Positions 28,361-37,764 of a stretch of DNA of 64,000 nucleotides are shown here, piece by piece (within the stretch, counting starts at the first letter, position 1; every line of letters begins with the position of its first letter). This DNA is from Candidatus Accumulibacter proximus (lineage in GTDB: Bacteria > Pseudomonadota > Gammaproteobacteria > Burkholderiales > Rhodocyclaceae), in the NCBI GenBank assembly GCA_016709675.1, contig JADJMH010000001.1:558001-622000 (forward strand), in the 5' to 3' direction. The notes beneath the pieces are model-generated. The model made no database searches, had not been told where the DNA came from, and worked only from the letters and a program-made list of their open reading frames with translations. A program made the position numbers and the translations under genes.

Positions 28361-28420
28361 CGCCCAACGTTCACCCTGTCGTTAAACTGTCTGCTTCGCC
28401 ACAACCGTGATCACTGAACC

Positions 28421-29581
28421 ATGCCCATTTTTCCTGCCAGTCGCCTCTCCGACATAGCCCCCTTCCACGTCATGGAGTTGATGGCACGCGCCAGGGCACT
28501 CGAAGCCGAGGGTCGAAACATCATTCACATGGAAGTCGGTGAACCGGATTTCCCGACGCCCGAGCCAATAATCGCTGCCGCCCGGGCCAGCATCGAAAGC
28601 GGCCGCGTCTTCTACACGCCAGCGCTCGGTCTGCCCGAGTTGCGCCGTGCAATCGCCGACTTCTACCAAACACGCTACGGAGTCAGCATCCCCGCAGCAC
28701 GTATTGCGGTGACTGCCGGCGCCTCCGGCGCCCTGCTGCTGGCCTTGGCCTGCCTCACCGAACCAGGCAGCGAATGGCTGCTCGCCGACCCTGGCTACCC
28801 GTGTAATCGTCATTTCATCCGGAGCTTTGAAGGTATCCCCAAGAGTATTCCGGTGGGCCCGGAAAGCAACTTTCAGCCCACCCCGGCAACACTCGAGGCA
28901 CACTGGACGGAACGCTCGGCCGGGGCTCTGCTCGCCTCGCCGGCCAACCCTACCGGGACCATGCTTGGCAACGAACAACTGGCAGCCATCACCGAATTTG
29001 TTCGGCAACACCAGGGGCAACTGATCGTAGATGAGATCTACCATGGGCTAACCTATGACTGCGACGCTCAGACGGCCCTGCATTTTGGTGATGATATCTT
29101 CGTCGTGCAAAGCTTCTCCAAGTATTTCAACATGACTGGCTGGCGACTGGGCTGGCTGGTTGTCCCCGAACGCTTCGCCCGCGACATTGAGAAGCTGGCC
29201 CAGAATCTGTTCATCTCACCATCGACGCCGGCGCAGCACGCCGCGCTTGCCGCCTTCACGCCGGCGACCATCAACATCCTTGAAGCAAGGCGCAGCGAGT
29301 TCCAGCAACGGCGGGATTTCCTGGCACCTGCTCTCGAGGCTCTGGGTTTCCGTATCGCTGCGAAACCGGAAGGCGCCTTCTACCTCTACGCCAATTGCAG
29401 CGAATTGACCTTCAGCAGTGATCGTTTCGCTCGCGACCTCCTCGATACGGCAGGAGTCGCTGCCACGCCCGGCCTCGATTTCGGCAACAATGCGCCGGAA
29501 AAACATCTGCGGTTCGCCTATACGACCAATGTTGAGAGGCTTGCCGAAGCGGTCGACAGAATCCGCCGCTTTCTCGGCTAA
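28421..29581 (+). CDS. PLP-dependent class I/II aminotransferase
   Basis: Fold-type I aminotransferase of 386 residues, probably acting on aspartate, alanine or a similar amino acid. It shows EVGEPDFPTPEPI at the N-terminus, SPANPTGTM, VDEIYHGLTY, and the PLP Schiff-base lysine in SFSKYFNMTGWRLGW. Substrate cannot be set from sequence. It is convergent with ampD and separated from pckG by a terminator, so it is likely monocistronic. Confidence 0.9.
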   Translation: MPIFPASRLSDIAPFHVMELMARARALEAEGRNIIHMEVGEPDFPTPEPIIAAARASIESGRVFYTPALGLPELRRAIADFYQTRYGVSIPAARIAVTAGASGALLLALACLTEPGSEWLLADPGYPCNRHFIRSFEGIPKSIPVGPESNFQPTPATLEAHWTERSAGALLASPANPTGTMLGNEQLAAITEFVRQHQGQLIVDEIYHGLTYDCDAQTALHFGDDIFVVQSFSKYFNMTGWRLGWLVVPERFARDIEKLAQNLFISPSTPAQHAALAAFTPATINILEARRSEFQQRRDFLAPALEALGFRIAAKPEGAFYLYANCSELTFSSDRFARDLLDTAGVAATPGLDFGNNAPEKHLRFAYTTNVERLAEAVDRIRRFLG

Positions 29582-29631
29582 AGCTTGTCTAGTGGTCGCT
29601 TGAATGGCACTCGATCGACATGCCGCAGCGC

Positions 29632-30213
29632 TCAGCGCAAAGCCCCGGGCAGCTTCCCCATCGCCCGGAGGCGCTGCCAGTCGAAACCTGGACCCGGGTC
29701 AGTCTTTCGCCCTGGAGAGATATCACTGTGGCCAACCACCGCCTCAATCGGGTAGTACGCGCACAGTCGTCGGAGCAGGTCCACGAGGCTGACGTACTGC
29801 ACCCCCTCGAATGGCAACTCGTCACAGCCCTCCAGTTCGATACCGAGCGAAAAATCGTTGCAGCGCGGTCGCCCCTGCCAGGAAGAGACGCCGGCATGCC
29901 AGGCGCGCTGGCGGCAGGAGACAAACTGGATCAGCTGACCACCTCGGCGCACAAGAAAATGGGCCGAGACCAGCAGAGTGCTGATCTTCGCAAAATAGGG
30001 ATCAGCAGCCGGATCAAGCCGGTTGGTGAACAACTGCACGATCCCATCACCACCGAACTGCCCGGGCGGCAGGCTGATCGCATGAACGACGATCAGCGAG
30101 ACAAGCTCGCCCGGCGGCCGTTCATCGTGGTTGGGCGAACGGACACGCTGTACGCCTGCGAGCCATCCGTCATCCCTGATCCCTGGGTCAACAGCATTAG
30201 GCGACGAATTCAC
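29632..30213 (-). CDS. ampD: 1,6-anhydro-N-acetylmuramyl-L-alanine amidase AmpD
   Basis: Cytoplasmic zinc amidase in muropeptide recycling; removes stem peptide from anhydro-muropeptides. The 193-residue product keeps the zinc ligands: His in LIVVHAISLP, His in GHSDISPGRKTDPG, and the following Asp. It also keeps Glu in NDFSLGIELEG. There is no signal peptide, which separates it from periplasmic AmiD. It overlaps the end of pilR by 4 bases. Confidence 0.93.
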   Translation of the reverse strand: MNSSPNAVDPGIRDDGWLAGVQRVRSPNHDERPPGELVSLIVVHAISLPPGQFGGDGIVQLFTNRLDPAADPYFAKISTLLVSAHFLVRRGGQLIQFVSCRQRAWHAGVSSWQGRPRCNDFSLGIELEGCDELPFEGVQYVSLVDLLRRLCAYYPIEAVVGHSDISPGRKTDPGPGFDWQRLRAMGKLPGALR

Positions 30214-31580
30214 TCCTCGATTCCGAGCCGTTCAATGCGATAGCGTAGCGAACGAAAGCTGACGCCAAGCAGCCTAGCCGCGGCGGTCCTATTGAAGGCA
30301 GTCTTGGCCAATGCTTCGAGGATTGCCTGCTTCTCAAGGCGGTTCAGGTAGTCGTCGAGTGTTTCACCCTCCCGGCCTTGGCTATCGGTGACAACCACTG
30401 CCGGCGCAAGCTGCAGATCGTCGAAAACCACGGTATCGTCGTTGCACAGCGCCGTAGCCCGCTCGAGGATGTTTTCGAGTTCCCGCACATTCCCAGGAAA
30501 GCTATACGCTTCCAGCGCTTTCATTGCCCGCCGATCAAGGCGTGGAGGATGTGCTCCGCAGAGGCGAACCAGCAGAGCCTCTACGAGGGGTTCAACATCC
30601 TCGCGGCGCTCTCGCAGCGGCGGCATCTTGAGTTCGATGACGTTAACGCGGTAATAGAGATCCTGGCGAAAGGTCCCGGCATCCACACAGTCCTTCAGCA
30701 ACTGGTGGGTCGCCGAGATGATGCGCACGTCGACAGACTCTTCGACCGTGCTACCGACCTTGCGTACCTTCTTTTCCTGAATGGCCCGCAGCAACTTGAC
30801 CTGCATCACCAGTGGCAGATCAGCCACCTCATCGAGGAACAGGGTCCCCCCTTGCGCAGCCTGGAAGAAGCCGTCACGCTCGCTATCCGCACCGGTAAAG
30901 GCACCCTTGCGATAACCAAAGAACTCGCTCTCCATCAGGTTGTCGGGAATTGCGCCACAGTTCACTGGAATGAAGGGCGCTGCGCGGCGCGCACTCTGGT
31001 CGTGAATCAGGCGCGCCGCCAGCTCCTTTCCAGTACCGGATTCACCGGAGATGTAGACAGGCGCCTGGCTACGAGCGAGTTTGTCGATCGTTTCTCGGAC
31101 GTGTTCAATTGCGGGCGAGTGCCCGATCAGTTGTGTCGCGCTGCCGGCTGGTTGGGTACCGTCCGCCACTCCACTCCGACGAGGCAGGTTTATCGCCGAC
31201 TTGATCAGGCTGCGCAATTGCTCGAGCGCGACCGGCTTGGCCAGATAGTCAAAAGCGCCAGCCTTGAGCGCAGCGACCGCGTTCTGAGCATTGCCGAAGG
31301 CAGTGATCACCGCCACCGGCGTCTCGCCGTAACGCTCCGCAATCAGCCGTACGATCTCCAACCCTTCGCCATCAGGGAGGCGCATATCGGTCAGACATAG
31401 TTGGTAGCGCTGCTGTTCGAGCAGCTGGCGCGCCTGCGCCACACTTGCCGCGCAGTCGGCCGAGAGCCCCATGCGAGCTACAGTCAGATCGAGCAGCTCG
31501 CGAATATCGGCCTCATCGTCGATCACCAGCACACGTGCCAGATCGCCCCGCGGACGACGTTCCGCCTTGCCTGTTAACAC
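30210..31580 (-). CDS. pilR: Sigma54-dependent response regulator, PilR/NtrC type
   Basis: Two-component activator of sigma54 promoters. The 456-residue protein has a receiver domain (about residues 14-130; VLVIDDEADIRELL, phosphoacceptor in LCLTDMRLPDGEG). An AAA+ domain (about 150-380) has Walker A GESGTGKE, the sigma54-contacting GAFTGA and LFLDEVADLP. A Fis-type helix-turn-helix ends the protein (NRTAAARLLGVSFRSLRYRI). It overlaps the adjacent kinase by 7 bases. PilR controls type IV pilin expression elsewhere; no pilin gene is in this window. Confidence 0.9.
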   Translation of the reverse strand: MLTGKAERRPRGDLARVLVIDDEADIRELLDLTVARMGLSADCAASVAQARQLLEQQRYQLCLTDMRLPDGEGLEIVRLIAERYGETPVAVITAFGNAQNAVAALKAGAFDYLAKPVALEQLRSLIKSAINLPRRSGVADGTQPAGSATQLIGHSPAIEHVRETIDKLARSQAPVYISGESGTGKELAARLIHDQSARRAAPFIPVNCGAIPDNLMESEFFGYRKGAFTGADSERDGFFQAAQGGTLFLDEVADLPLVMQVKLLRAIQEKKVRKVGSTVEESVDVRIISATHQLLKDCVDAGTFRQDLYYRVNVIELKMPPLRERREDVEPLVEALLVRLCGAHPPRLDRRAMKALEAYSFPGNVRELENILERATALCNDDTVVFDDLQLAPAVVVTDSQGREGETLDDYLNRLEKQAILEALAKTAFNRTAAARLLGVSFRSLRYRIERLGIEE

Positions 31581-33160
31581 CCGACAGCCCTCCCCAAGAC
31601 ACGAAAATCGGCACCCGGCCCTGGGGCTTGCAGTTCGAGTTCTGCGCCATTCGCGTCACACAGCTCGCGGGCGATATAGAGACCCAGACCAGTACCCCGA
31701 TGATGTGTGGTGAAGAAGGGCTCGAAGATCTGTTCCCGCCACTCGTCGCCCACGCCTTCGCCATCGTCGATCACATGCAGTTCCACCTGACCATCGACCT
31801 TCGCATTACAGACCAACATGCGAACGCTTCCAGCCAAGACCTGCGAGTGACGCAGCGCGTTGCTCAACAGATTCCACAGAACCTGATGGAAATGCGAACG
31901 ATCGAAACACAAAGTAGCCAGGCCCGAGAACTCAAGCCGGATCACATCGGCCGGCACGTGCTCCTTGCCCAGGTATTGTTCGACAAAGGCAGGCAGCATT
32001 TGTCGCAGGTCGATCAATTCACGGTAAACACGATCCCGACGCCCCAGCTCCAGGACGTCACTCACGATGCGCTCCAGGCGTTGGCTATTGTCCAGGACAA
32101 TGCGCAACAGGCGTTCATGCAGCTCGCCGCGTCGCTCTTCTCGCATCAACTCGCCGGCATGACTTATGGCCGAAAGCGGATTACGGATCTCATGCGCAAT
32201 GCTGGCAGTCAGACGCCCAAGCGCCGCCAGTTTGATTTGCTGCGCCTGCTCCCGAAGGCGACTCATATTCTCCAGAAAGACAAGGACATCGCTCTCCGTG
32301 CTGGCTGTGCAAACAAACCGCGCGCACAGCTGCATGTTGTTCGCCGCCACCTGTACCAACATGGCCTCTTCCCCGCCGTCCCGACACCAATCGGCGAAGC
32401 CCCGCGCTAGCTCCGGCGAACACTCGGACAGCAAGGCCTCGCTCCCGCCATTTGATCCTAGTAGCTGCCTGGCACGTGGATTGCTTTGTTTTACCCGGCC
32501 GTCTCGGCTGAGCACGAGGACGCCGTCCTGCATCTCCTCAATCACCCGCTGGTTGATCACCGTCTGGTTATTCAGGGCAATGCCACGCTGACGCGCCAGT
32601 ACCTCGTTGGCGATCACCCGACGTGCCAACAGGCGGGCAAAGATGCCAACCGCAAAGAACCCGGCGCAGAACAGCCCGGCATGAAAGAATCCGGCTGCGT
32701 CGAACTCATGCTGCAGTGCCCGGTAGGACTGCTCGAACAGAATCGAGAGTGTGGTCATGGCCGCATAGAACAGCACCAGGCGTCCTTCGCCGACTAGGCC
32801 AGCGCCAGCCAGCGTCACCAACAGCATCGACCCAAAACCGCTGCCCAGGCCGCCACCGACGTGAATCAGCAGAGTCATCACTACGACGTCGACCAGCACG
32901 CTCGCGGTCAACTGCATGCTGTAGCGCTGGCGATGACGATAAGCCAAGACGACCGCCAGCACGGTACTCGCCAGGTATAAGCCGGTCAGAGTCAGATGCG
33001 GCAAACCCTGATGCGGAATCGATCCTGGAAAAGCTGACGGGTACAACAGCGCGGCGAAGAAAAGTAGCGTCGCAAGCGCGCAGCGGTATAGGCTAAAGTA
33101 ACGGAGTGACTTCCAATGTGTCTCGGAAACGCTCACTGCAGCAGCCACCTTGGTCAACAT
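31574..33160 (-). CDS. pilS: Sensor histidine kinase, PilS type
   Basis: Membrane kinase partner of the overlapping response regulator. The 528-residue product has about six membrane segments in the first 190 residues, matching PilS. A PAS-like segment follows (about 205-300; QDGVLVLSRDGRVKQSNPRARQLLG), then a HisKA site (SIAHEIRNPLSAISHAGEL) and a HATPase domain (LWNLLSNALRHS; GEGV; HHRGTGLGLYIARELCDANG). All catalytic boxes look intact. Confidence 0.9.
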   Translation of the reverse strand: MLTKVAAAVSVSETHWKSLRYFSLYRCALATLLFFAALLYPSAFPGSIPHQGLPHLTLTGLYLASTVLAVVLAYRHRQRYSMQLTASVLVDVVVMTLLIHVGGGLGSGFGSMLLVTLAGAGLVGEGRLVLFYAAMTTLSILFEQSYRALQHEFDAAGFFHAGLFCAGFFAVGIFARLLARRVIANEVLARQRGIALNNQTVINQRVIEEMQDGVLVLSRDGRVKQSNPRARQLLGSNGGSEALLSECSPELARGFADWCRDGGEEAMLVQVAANNMQLCARFVCTASTESDVLVFLENMSRLREQAQQIKLAALGRLTASIAHEIRNPLSAISHAGELMREERRGELHERLLRIVLDNSQRLERIVSDVLELGRRDRVYRELIDLRQMLPAFVEQYLGKEHVPADVIRLEFSGLATLCFDRSHFHQVLWNLLSNALRHSQVLAGSVRMLVCNAKVDGQVELHVIDDGEGVGDEWREQIFEPFFTTHHRGTGLGLYIARELCDANGAELELQAPGPGADFRVLGRAVGC

Positions 33161-33166
33161 GGCCGG

Positions 33167-33394
33167 TCAGGTGTCCTCGGACTGGGCTTGACGCAGATGA
33201 GCAGCACAGCAGTAATAACGATGATTGGCCAGAATGCTCTCACTTACTGGCTGATTGACACCACAGTAAGCACACTCCACCATCCGCTCGGCGTCCCGGG
33301 CGCGCTGCGCAGCGGTGCCTCGATCCGTTCGCGCCTTTCTCCAAGCCCACCATACAACAAGCACCAGCCCCGCCAAGAATAGGTATTTGGTCAT
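33167..33394 (-). CDS. Small membrane-anchored protein with cysteine pairs (PP0621-like)
   Basis: Small protein of 75 residues from the ATG at 33394. It has one N-terminal membrane segment (MTKYLFLAGLVLVVWWAWRK) and a soluble tail with CAYCG and later YYCCAAH, which look like a small zinc-binding motif. The frame is open to 33520, but the added codons do not improve the model. It lies 7 bases upstream of pilS in transcription order and may share its transcript. The assignment to the PP0621 family is from memory of the pattern, and its function is unknown. Confidence 0.65.
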   Translation of the reverse strand: MTKYLFLAGLVLVVWWAWRKARTDRGTAAQRARDAERMVECAYCGVNQPVSESILANHRYYCCAAHLRQAQSEDT

Positions 33395-33546
33395 TTCCAC
33401 AAAGTCCCGCAGAGTGCTCAAGCATAGCAGAAGCCAGCGGTACAGCGTGTCGTCCGAAGGATTGGGGCAAGCAAGGTGAAAGGGAATCCGCAAGACAAAG
33501 GCCAGCCCTTGCAGAATCAATTGAGGAAAACAGGAGGAGCAACGGT

Positions 33547-33623
<77 letters not shown>

Positions 33624-33641
33624 ACCGAAGCGACAACGGAG

Positions 33642-34610
33642 CTAATGGGTCCTAGCAACCGCGAAGAGACATAATTCTAACAAGGAATCCCTGTATTGAG
33701 AAGCCGGTACCACATCCAGCGCGACGGCAGCGCGCTGTGCCTCGATCGCAGCCTTCTGTTTCGCATATTCAAGCGCCCCGGTCCCACGAATCGCCGCTAG
33801 GACCTCGGGCAAATCATCGCGGCCGCCATTTTGTATTGCGCGCCGGACACTAGCCGCCTGGTCTGCACTCCCGTTTTTCAGCACGAAGATCAGCGGCAGT
33901 GTTGGCTTGCCTTCAGCCAGATCGTCACCCAGATGTTTGCCTGTCTCCACCTCGGCACCCGAATAGTCAAGCACGTCGTCAATCAGCTGAAACGCAGTCC
34001 CCAGGTGCGCGCCGTAGACAGCCATCGCCTGCTCGATAGCCGGATTGGCACCGCCAATGATCGCACCAACTTGCGCCGCGGCCTCAAACAGCTTCGCCGT
34101 TTTGTAGCGAATGACCTGCAAGTAACCCGTCTCATCGAGATCTGGGTCGTGGCAGTTCATCAGTTGCAGCACCTCGCCCTCGGCAATCACGTTCGTCGCA
34201 TCTGACAAGACCCGCATGATGCGCATATCATTGACCGCAACCATCATCTGAAAGGCGCGCGAATACAGGAAGTCGCCAACCAGCACGCTGGCCGAGTCGC
34301 CGAATATCGCATTGGCGGTCTGTCGGCCGCGCCGTAGGTCCGAAGCATCGACTACATCATCATGCAGCAAGGTGGCTGTGTGGATGAACTCAATCACTGC
34401 CGCCAGTTCGTGATGATGCGTACCGCGATAACCCAGCGCGCCGGCAGAGAGCAGGACCAGTGCCGGGCGAAGCCTCTTGCCACCGCTCTGGACGATGTAC
34501 TCGGCCACCCGCCGCACCAGAACAACATCGGAATGCAAGCGCTGGCGGATTACCGCGTCGACGGCCTTCATATCCGACTCGATCAGGTTGTAGAACTGCT
34601 GGCTTCTCAC
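33642..34610 (-). CDS. ispB: Polyprenyl diphosphate synthase (octaprenyl type, IspB)
   Basis: Trans-isoprenyl diphosphate synthase making the long ubiquinone side chain. The 322-residue product contains the first Asp-rich motif (LLHDDVVDASDLRRG), the second (QLIDDVLDYSG) and GGKRLRPALVLLSAGAL for substrate binding. Chain length is inferred from similarity to IspB and from its position divergent to rplU-rpmA, the classic arrangement, not from the motifs themselves. Confidence 0.93.
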   Translation of the reverse strand: MRSQQFYNLIESDMKAVDAVIRQRLHSDVVLVRRVAEYIVQSGGKRLRPALVLLSAGALGYRGTHHHELAAVIEFIHTATLLHDDVVDASDLRRGRQTANAIFGDSASVLVGDFLYSRAFQMMVAVNDMRIMRVLSDATNVIAEGEVLQLMNCHDPDLDETGYLQVIRYKTAKLFEAAAQVGAIIGGANPAIEQAMAVYGAHLGTAFQLIDDVLDYSGAEVETGKHLGDDLAEGKPTLPLIFVLKNGSADQAASVRRAIQNGGRDDLPEVLAAIRGTGALEYAKQKAAIEAQRAAVALDVVPASQYRDSLLELCLFAVARTH

Positions 34611-34705
34611 AACACGGCACCTTGGCGCAAAAATTGGGAATCTTAGGCGCCGGCATGCCCTGCGTCAAGCAAGAGCAAGGTATTCTCGATAGCATCCCAA
34701 AGCCT

Positions 34706-34734
34706 TTGACGAGACCATGAAAAGCACGTATCAT
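34706..34734 (+). promoter_or_regulatory. Sigma70 promoter of rplU-rpmA(-obgE)
   Basis: TTGACG at 34706-34711 and TATCAT at 34729-34734 are spaced by exactly 17 bases, about 45 bases before the rplU start. This is one of the best consensus promoters in the window and fits a ribosomal-protein operon. Confidence 0.7.
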
Positions 34735-34779
34735 CCGCGGTCCTTCGCTTCATTTTTGTCTAGCTATTTGGAGTCCAAC

Positions 34780-35115
34780 ATGTACGCGGTCATCAAAACC
34801 GGGGGCAAGCAGTATCGAGTTGTCAGCGGCGAAAAATTGAAAATAGAACAGATACCGGCAGCAGTTGGCGCAGAAGTCATGCTCGACCAGGTCCTCATGG
34901 TCGGCGAAGGCGATGCCGTGCAGGTCGGCACGCCCACCGTCGTCGGCGCCACGGTAAGAGCAACTGTGCTTTCACAGGGCCGCCACGACAAGGTCCGGAT
35001 ATTCAAGATGCGTCGTCGGAAGCACTCGCGGAAGCATCAGGGACATCGCCAGAATTACACCGAGATTCGCGTCGACGTCATTGCCGGTGGCGCCGCGCTT
35101 GACCTTTCCGTCTGA
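34780..35115 (+). CDS. rplU: 50S ribosomal protein L21
   Basis: Large-subunit ribosomal protein. The ATG at 34780 gives MYAVIKTGGKQYRVVSGEKL, the invariant L21 start, with GGAG upstream. The product is 111 residues, slightly longer than E. coli L21 (103) owing to a C-terminal extension (VIAGGAALDLSV). The conserved RRRKHSRKHQGHRQ region is present. rpmA follows 19 bases later. Confidence 0.98.
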   Translation: MYAVIKTGGKQYRVVSGEKLKIEQIPAAVGAEVMLDQVLMVGEGDAVQVGTPTVVGATVRATVLSQGRHDKVRIFKMRRRKHSRKHQGHRQNYTEIRVDVIAGGAALDLSV

Positions 35116-35134
35116 TTTCAGAGGAGTCTGACTC

Positions 35135-35398
35135 ATGGCACATAAGAAAGCAGGCGGCAGCGTACGCAACGGCCGCGACTCCGAAGCAAAGCGTCTTGGC
35201 GTCAAGCGCTACGGTGGTCAACTGGTTCGCGCCGGCAACATCATCGTCCGCCAGCGCGGTACCGCCTACCATCCTGGCGAGAACATGGGCATCGGCAAGG
35301 ACCACACGCTATTCGCGCTGGTAGACGGTCACGTACAGTTCGCGATCAAGGGCGCGATGAACCGGCGTACGGTGAGCATCCTTCCGTTAGTCATCTGA
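35135..35398 (+). CDS. rpmA: 50S ribosomal protein L27
   Basis: Large-subunit protein whose N-terminal tail reaches the peptidyl-transferase centre. The 87-residue product begins MAHKKAGGSVRNGRDSEAKR with GVKRYGGQ, the full L27 signature. There is no cleavable N-terminal extension of the Firmicutes type. A terminator follows, partly separating it from obgE. Confidence 0.98.
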   Translation: MAHKKAGGSVRNGRDSEAKRLGVKRYGGQLVRAGNIIVRQRGTAYHPGENMGIGKDHTLFALVDGHVQFAIKGAMNRRTVSILPLVI

Positions 35399-35440
35399 TA
35401 GCCAGAGCGCTGGCATGCTGAGGCAAGCCAGTCCCGTGCG

Positions 35441-35470
35441 AAGCCCTATCCTTGCAGGTAGGGCTTTTTG
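35441..35470 (+). terminator. Intrinsic terminator between rpmA and obgE
   Basis: AGCCCTA (35442-35448) pairs with TAGGGCT (35459-35465) and runs into TTTTT. It would reduce read-through from the strong rplU promoter into obgE, 35 bases before that start. Confidence 0.75.
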
Positions 35471-35504
35471 CTTTCCCATCTTGAAATGAGGAAGACATCC
35501 GGTC

Positions 35505-36611
35505 ATGAAATTCATCGACGAGGCGAAAATTCTTGTTGCCGCCGGTGACGGAGGTAATGGGGTCGCCTCGTTCCGGCGCGAGAAATATGAACCCGAGGGT
35601 GGCCCCGACGGCGGCGATGGCGGACATGGCGGCAGCGTACATGTCCTCGCGGACCGCAATGTCAACACCCTGATCGAATACCGCTACGTTCACAGATTTC
35701 GGGCCAAGCGTGGCGAGAACGGTGCTTCCAGTGACTGCTACGGGAAGCGCGGGAAAGACCTGACGCTACGCGTCCCGGTCGGTACGGTCATCGCCGATGT
35801 CAACACCAACGAAATAATCGCCGACCTCGATGCGGACGGGAAGAAAGTGCTGCTTGCCAAAGGTGGCCGAGGCGGTCTGGGCAACGTTCATTTCAAGTCC
35901 AGCGTCAATCGCACCCCACGCCAGTTCACCCGCGGCGAGCCTGGAGAGCAACGTGACCTGCGGCTTGAACTTCGGCTGCTTGCCGATGTCGGCCTGCTGG
36001 GCCTGCCCAACGCCGGCAAGAGTACCTTCCTGCGGGCCGTCTCGGCAGCCCGCCCCAAGGTTGCGGACTATCCCTTCACGACAATCGAACCCCACCTCGG
36101 TGTCGTACGCGTGGACTGTTCTAGGAGCTTTGTCATCGCCGACATCCCCGGATTGATTGACGGAGCCGCAGAAGGCGCCGGCCTTGGCACCCGCTTCCTC
36201 AAGCACCTGGCCCGCACGCGACTGCTGCTGCACATTGTAGATCTCGCCCCGCCAGACCCCGAGGCCGACCCCGCCCGCGATGTACTCACCGTAGCTCGTG
36301 AACTGGAAAAGTACGATCCGGAACTCGCCAGAAAGCCGCGCTGGCTGGTTCTGAACAAACTGGACCTCCTACCGGAGGAAGAACGCGAGGCGCGCATCGC
36401 GAACTTTCTGCAAGCGTGCGGAGCAGACACCCAGGCCGATCCGAGCTTCCGCATCTGTGCCATCAGCGGCGACGGCTGTCGCGAACTGACGCAGAAGCTG
36501 CAGGAGGCTCTGGACAGGCTACCACGTGCGGAGGTGTCGCCCACAGCAACAGCCGCTGCAGCTGACGCACCTTTTCCGGAAGATCTGTTCGAAGACGAGG
36601 TGCGGCCGTGA
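35505..36611 (+). CDS. obgE: GTPase ObgE/CgtA
   Basis: Essential GTPase associated with 50S assembly and stress signalling. The 368-residue product has the glycine-rich Obg fold (about residues 1-158; AGDGGNGVASFRREK, GGPDGGDGGHGG). A G domain (about 160-335) includes GLPNAGKSTFL (G1), DIPGLIDGAAEG (G3) and NKLDLL (G4). A short acidic tail ends the protein. The stop overlaps the proB start (GTGA). Confidence 0.97.
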   Translation: MKFIDEAKILVAAGDGGNGVASFRREKYEPEGGPDGGDGGHGGSVHVLADRNVNTLIEYRYVHRFRAKRGENGASSDCYGKRGKDLTLRVPVGTVIADVNTNEIIADLDADGKKVLLAKGGRGGLGNVHFKSSVNRTPRQFTRGEPGEQRDLRLELRLLADVGLLGLPNAGKSTFLRAVSAARPKVADYPFTTIEPHLGVVRVDCSRSFVIADIPGLIDGAAEGAGLGTRFLKHLARTRLLLHIVDLAPPDPEADPARDVLTVARELEKYDPELARKPRWLVLNKLDLLPEEEREARIANFLQACGADTQADPSFRICAISGDGCRELTQKLQEALDRLPRAEVSPTATAAAADAPFPEDLFEDEVRP

Positions 36612-37732
36612 AAATGACGACCACTCGTACCGCTTCTGCCCACCGGCTGGTTATCAAGGTTGGCTCCGCCTTGGTCACCAGCAACGGCGAAGGCCTTGAT
36701 CTCGTGGCCATAAGCGATTGGGCAAGACAGATCGCAGAGTTGCGCGAAACCGGCAAGCAAGCCATTCTAGTCTCTTCTGGAGCGATCGCCTGCGGCCTGC
36801 AACGCCTCGGCTGGCGAAAGCGCCCAAGCGCCGTGCACGAACTGCAGGCGGCAGCAGCCGTCGGCCAGATGGGCCTGGCTCAGGTCTATGAAAGGGCCTT
36901 TGCCCGTTACCACCTGCATACCGCACAGATCCTCCTTACCCATGACGATCTTGCCGACCGCAAGCGCTACCTCAATGCACGCTCGACCCTGAGCACGCTC
37001 CTGCAATTCGGCGTTGTCCCCATCATCAACGAAAACGACACCGTCGTCACCGATGAAATCAAGTTTGGTGACAATGACACCCTCGGCGCGCTGGTAGCCA
37101 ACCTCGTTGAAGCCGACTGCCTGATCATTCTCACCGACCAGCAGGGGCTCTTTACGGCCGATCCACGCAAAAATCCGGGGGCCACGCTGATCAGCGAAGC
37201 GCAGGCGGGACTTCCCGCTCTCGAGGCGATGGCCGGTGGTGTCGGCACACAATTCGGTAAGGGCGGGATGATTACCAAGGTCGTCGCGGCCAAGCGCGCG
37301 GCACGAAGCGGCGCCCATACGGTCATCGCCAGCGGGCACGTGAGCGACGTCATACTGCGCCTGGCGCGCGGAGAACCACTTGGCACACTACTGGTGTCGG
37401 AAACGCAACCGCTCACGGCTCGCAAGCAATGGCTCGCTGACCACCTCCAGCTTAATGGCAAGCTGATTCTCGATAGCGGCGCCATAAGGGCCCTGAAGGA
37501 AGGGAAAAGCCTCCTGCCAATTGGTGTGCTGATGGTCCAGGGTGATTTTGAACGCGGCGCAGCAGTGGCCTGCGTCTCGAGCGAAGGCGAGGAGGTTGCC
37601 CGCGGCCTAACAAACTACGGCAGCAGCGATTCACGACGCATTGCGCGCCACGCCAGCCAGGATATTGAAGAGATCCTCGGCTATATTGACGAACCGGAGA
37701 TCATCCATCGCGACAACCTGATTCTGACCTGA
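36608..37732 (+). CDS. proB: Glutamate 5-kinase ProB
   Basis: First enzyme of proline synthesis, phosphorylating glutamate. The 374-residue product has an amino-acid-kinase domain (about residues 10-265; VIKVGSALVTSNGEG, SSGAIACGLQRLGW, NENDTVVTDEIKFGDNDTL) and a C-terminal PUA domain (about 285-370). The GTG at 36608 overlaps the obgE stop; an ATG at 36614 is an alternative. proA is not adjacent. Confidence 0.96.
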   Translation: MKMTTTRTASAHRLVIKVGSALVTSNGEGLDLVAISDWARQIAELRETGKQAILVSSGAIACGLQRLGWRKRPSAVHELQAAAAVGQMGLAQVYERAFARYHLHTAQILLTHDDLADRKRYLNARSTLSTLLQFGVVPIINENDTVVTDEIKFGDNDTLGALVANLVEADCLIILTDQQGLFTADPRKNPGATLISEAQAGLPALEAMAGGVGTQFGKGGMITKVVAAKRAARSGAHTVIASGHVSDVILRLARGEPLGTLLVSETQPLTARKQWLADHLQLNGKLILDSGAIRALKEGKSLLPIGVLMVQGDFERGAAVACVSSEGEEVARGLTNYGSSDSRRIARHASQDIEEILGYIDEPEIIHRDNLILT

Positions 37733-37764
37733 AGGCCCCTCGGATTGCAGCACGTGGTGCTGCG

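Noticed and set aside
30378..32410. Long plus-strand frames opposite pilR and pilS
   Set aside because: Antisense shadows of genes with all catalytic motifs intact on the minus strand.
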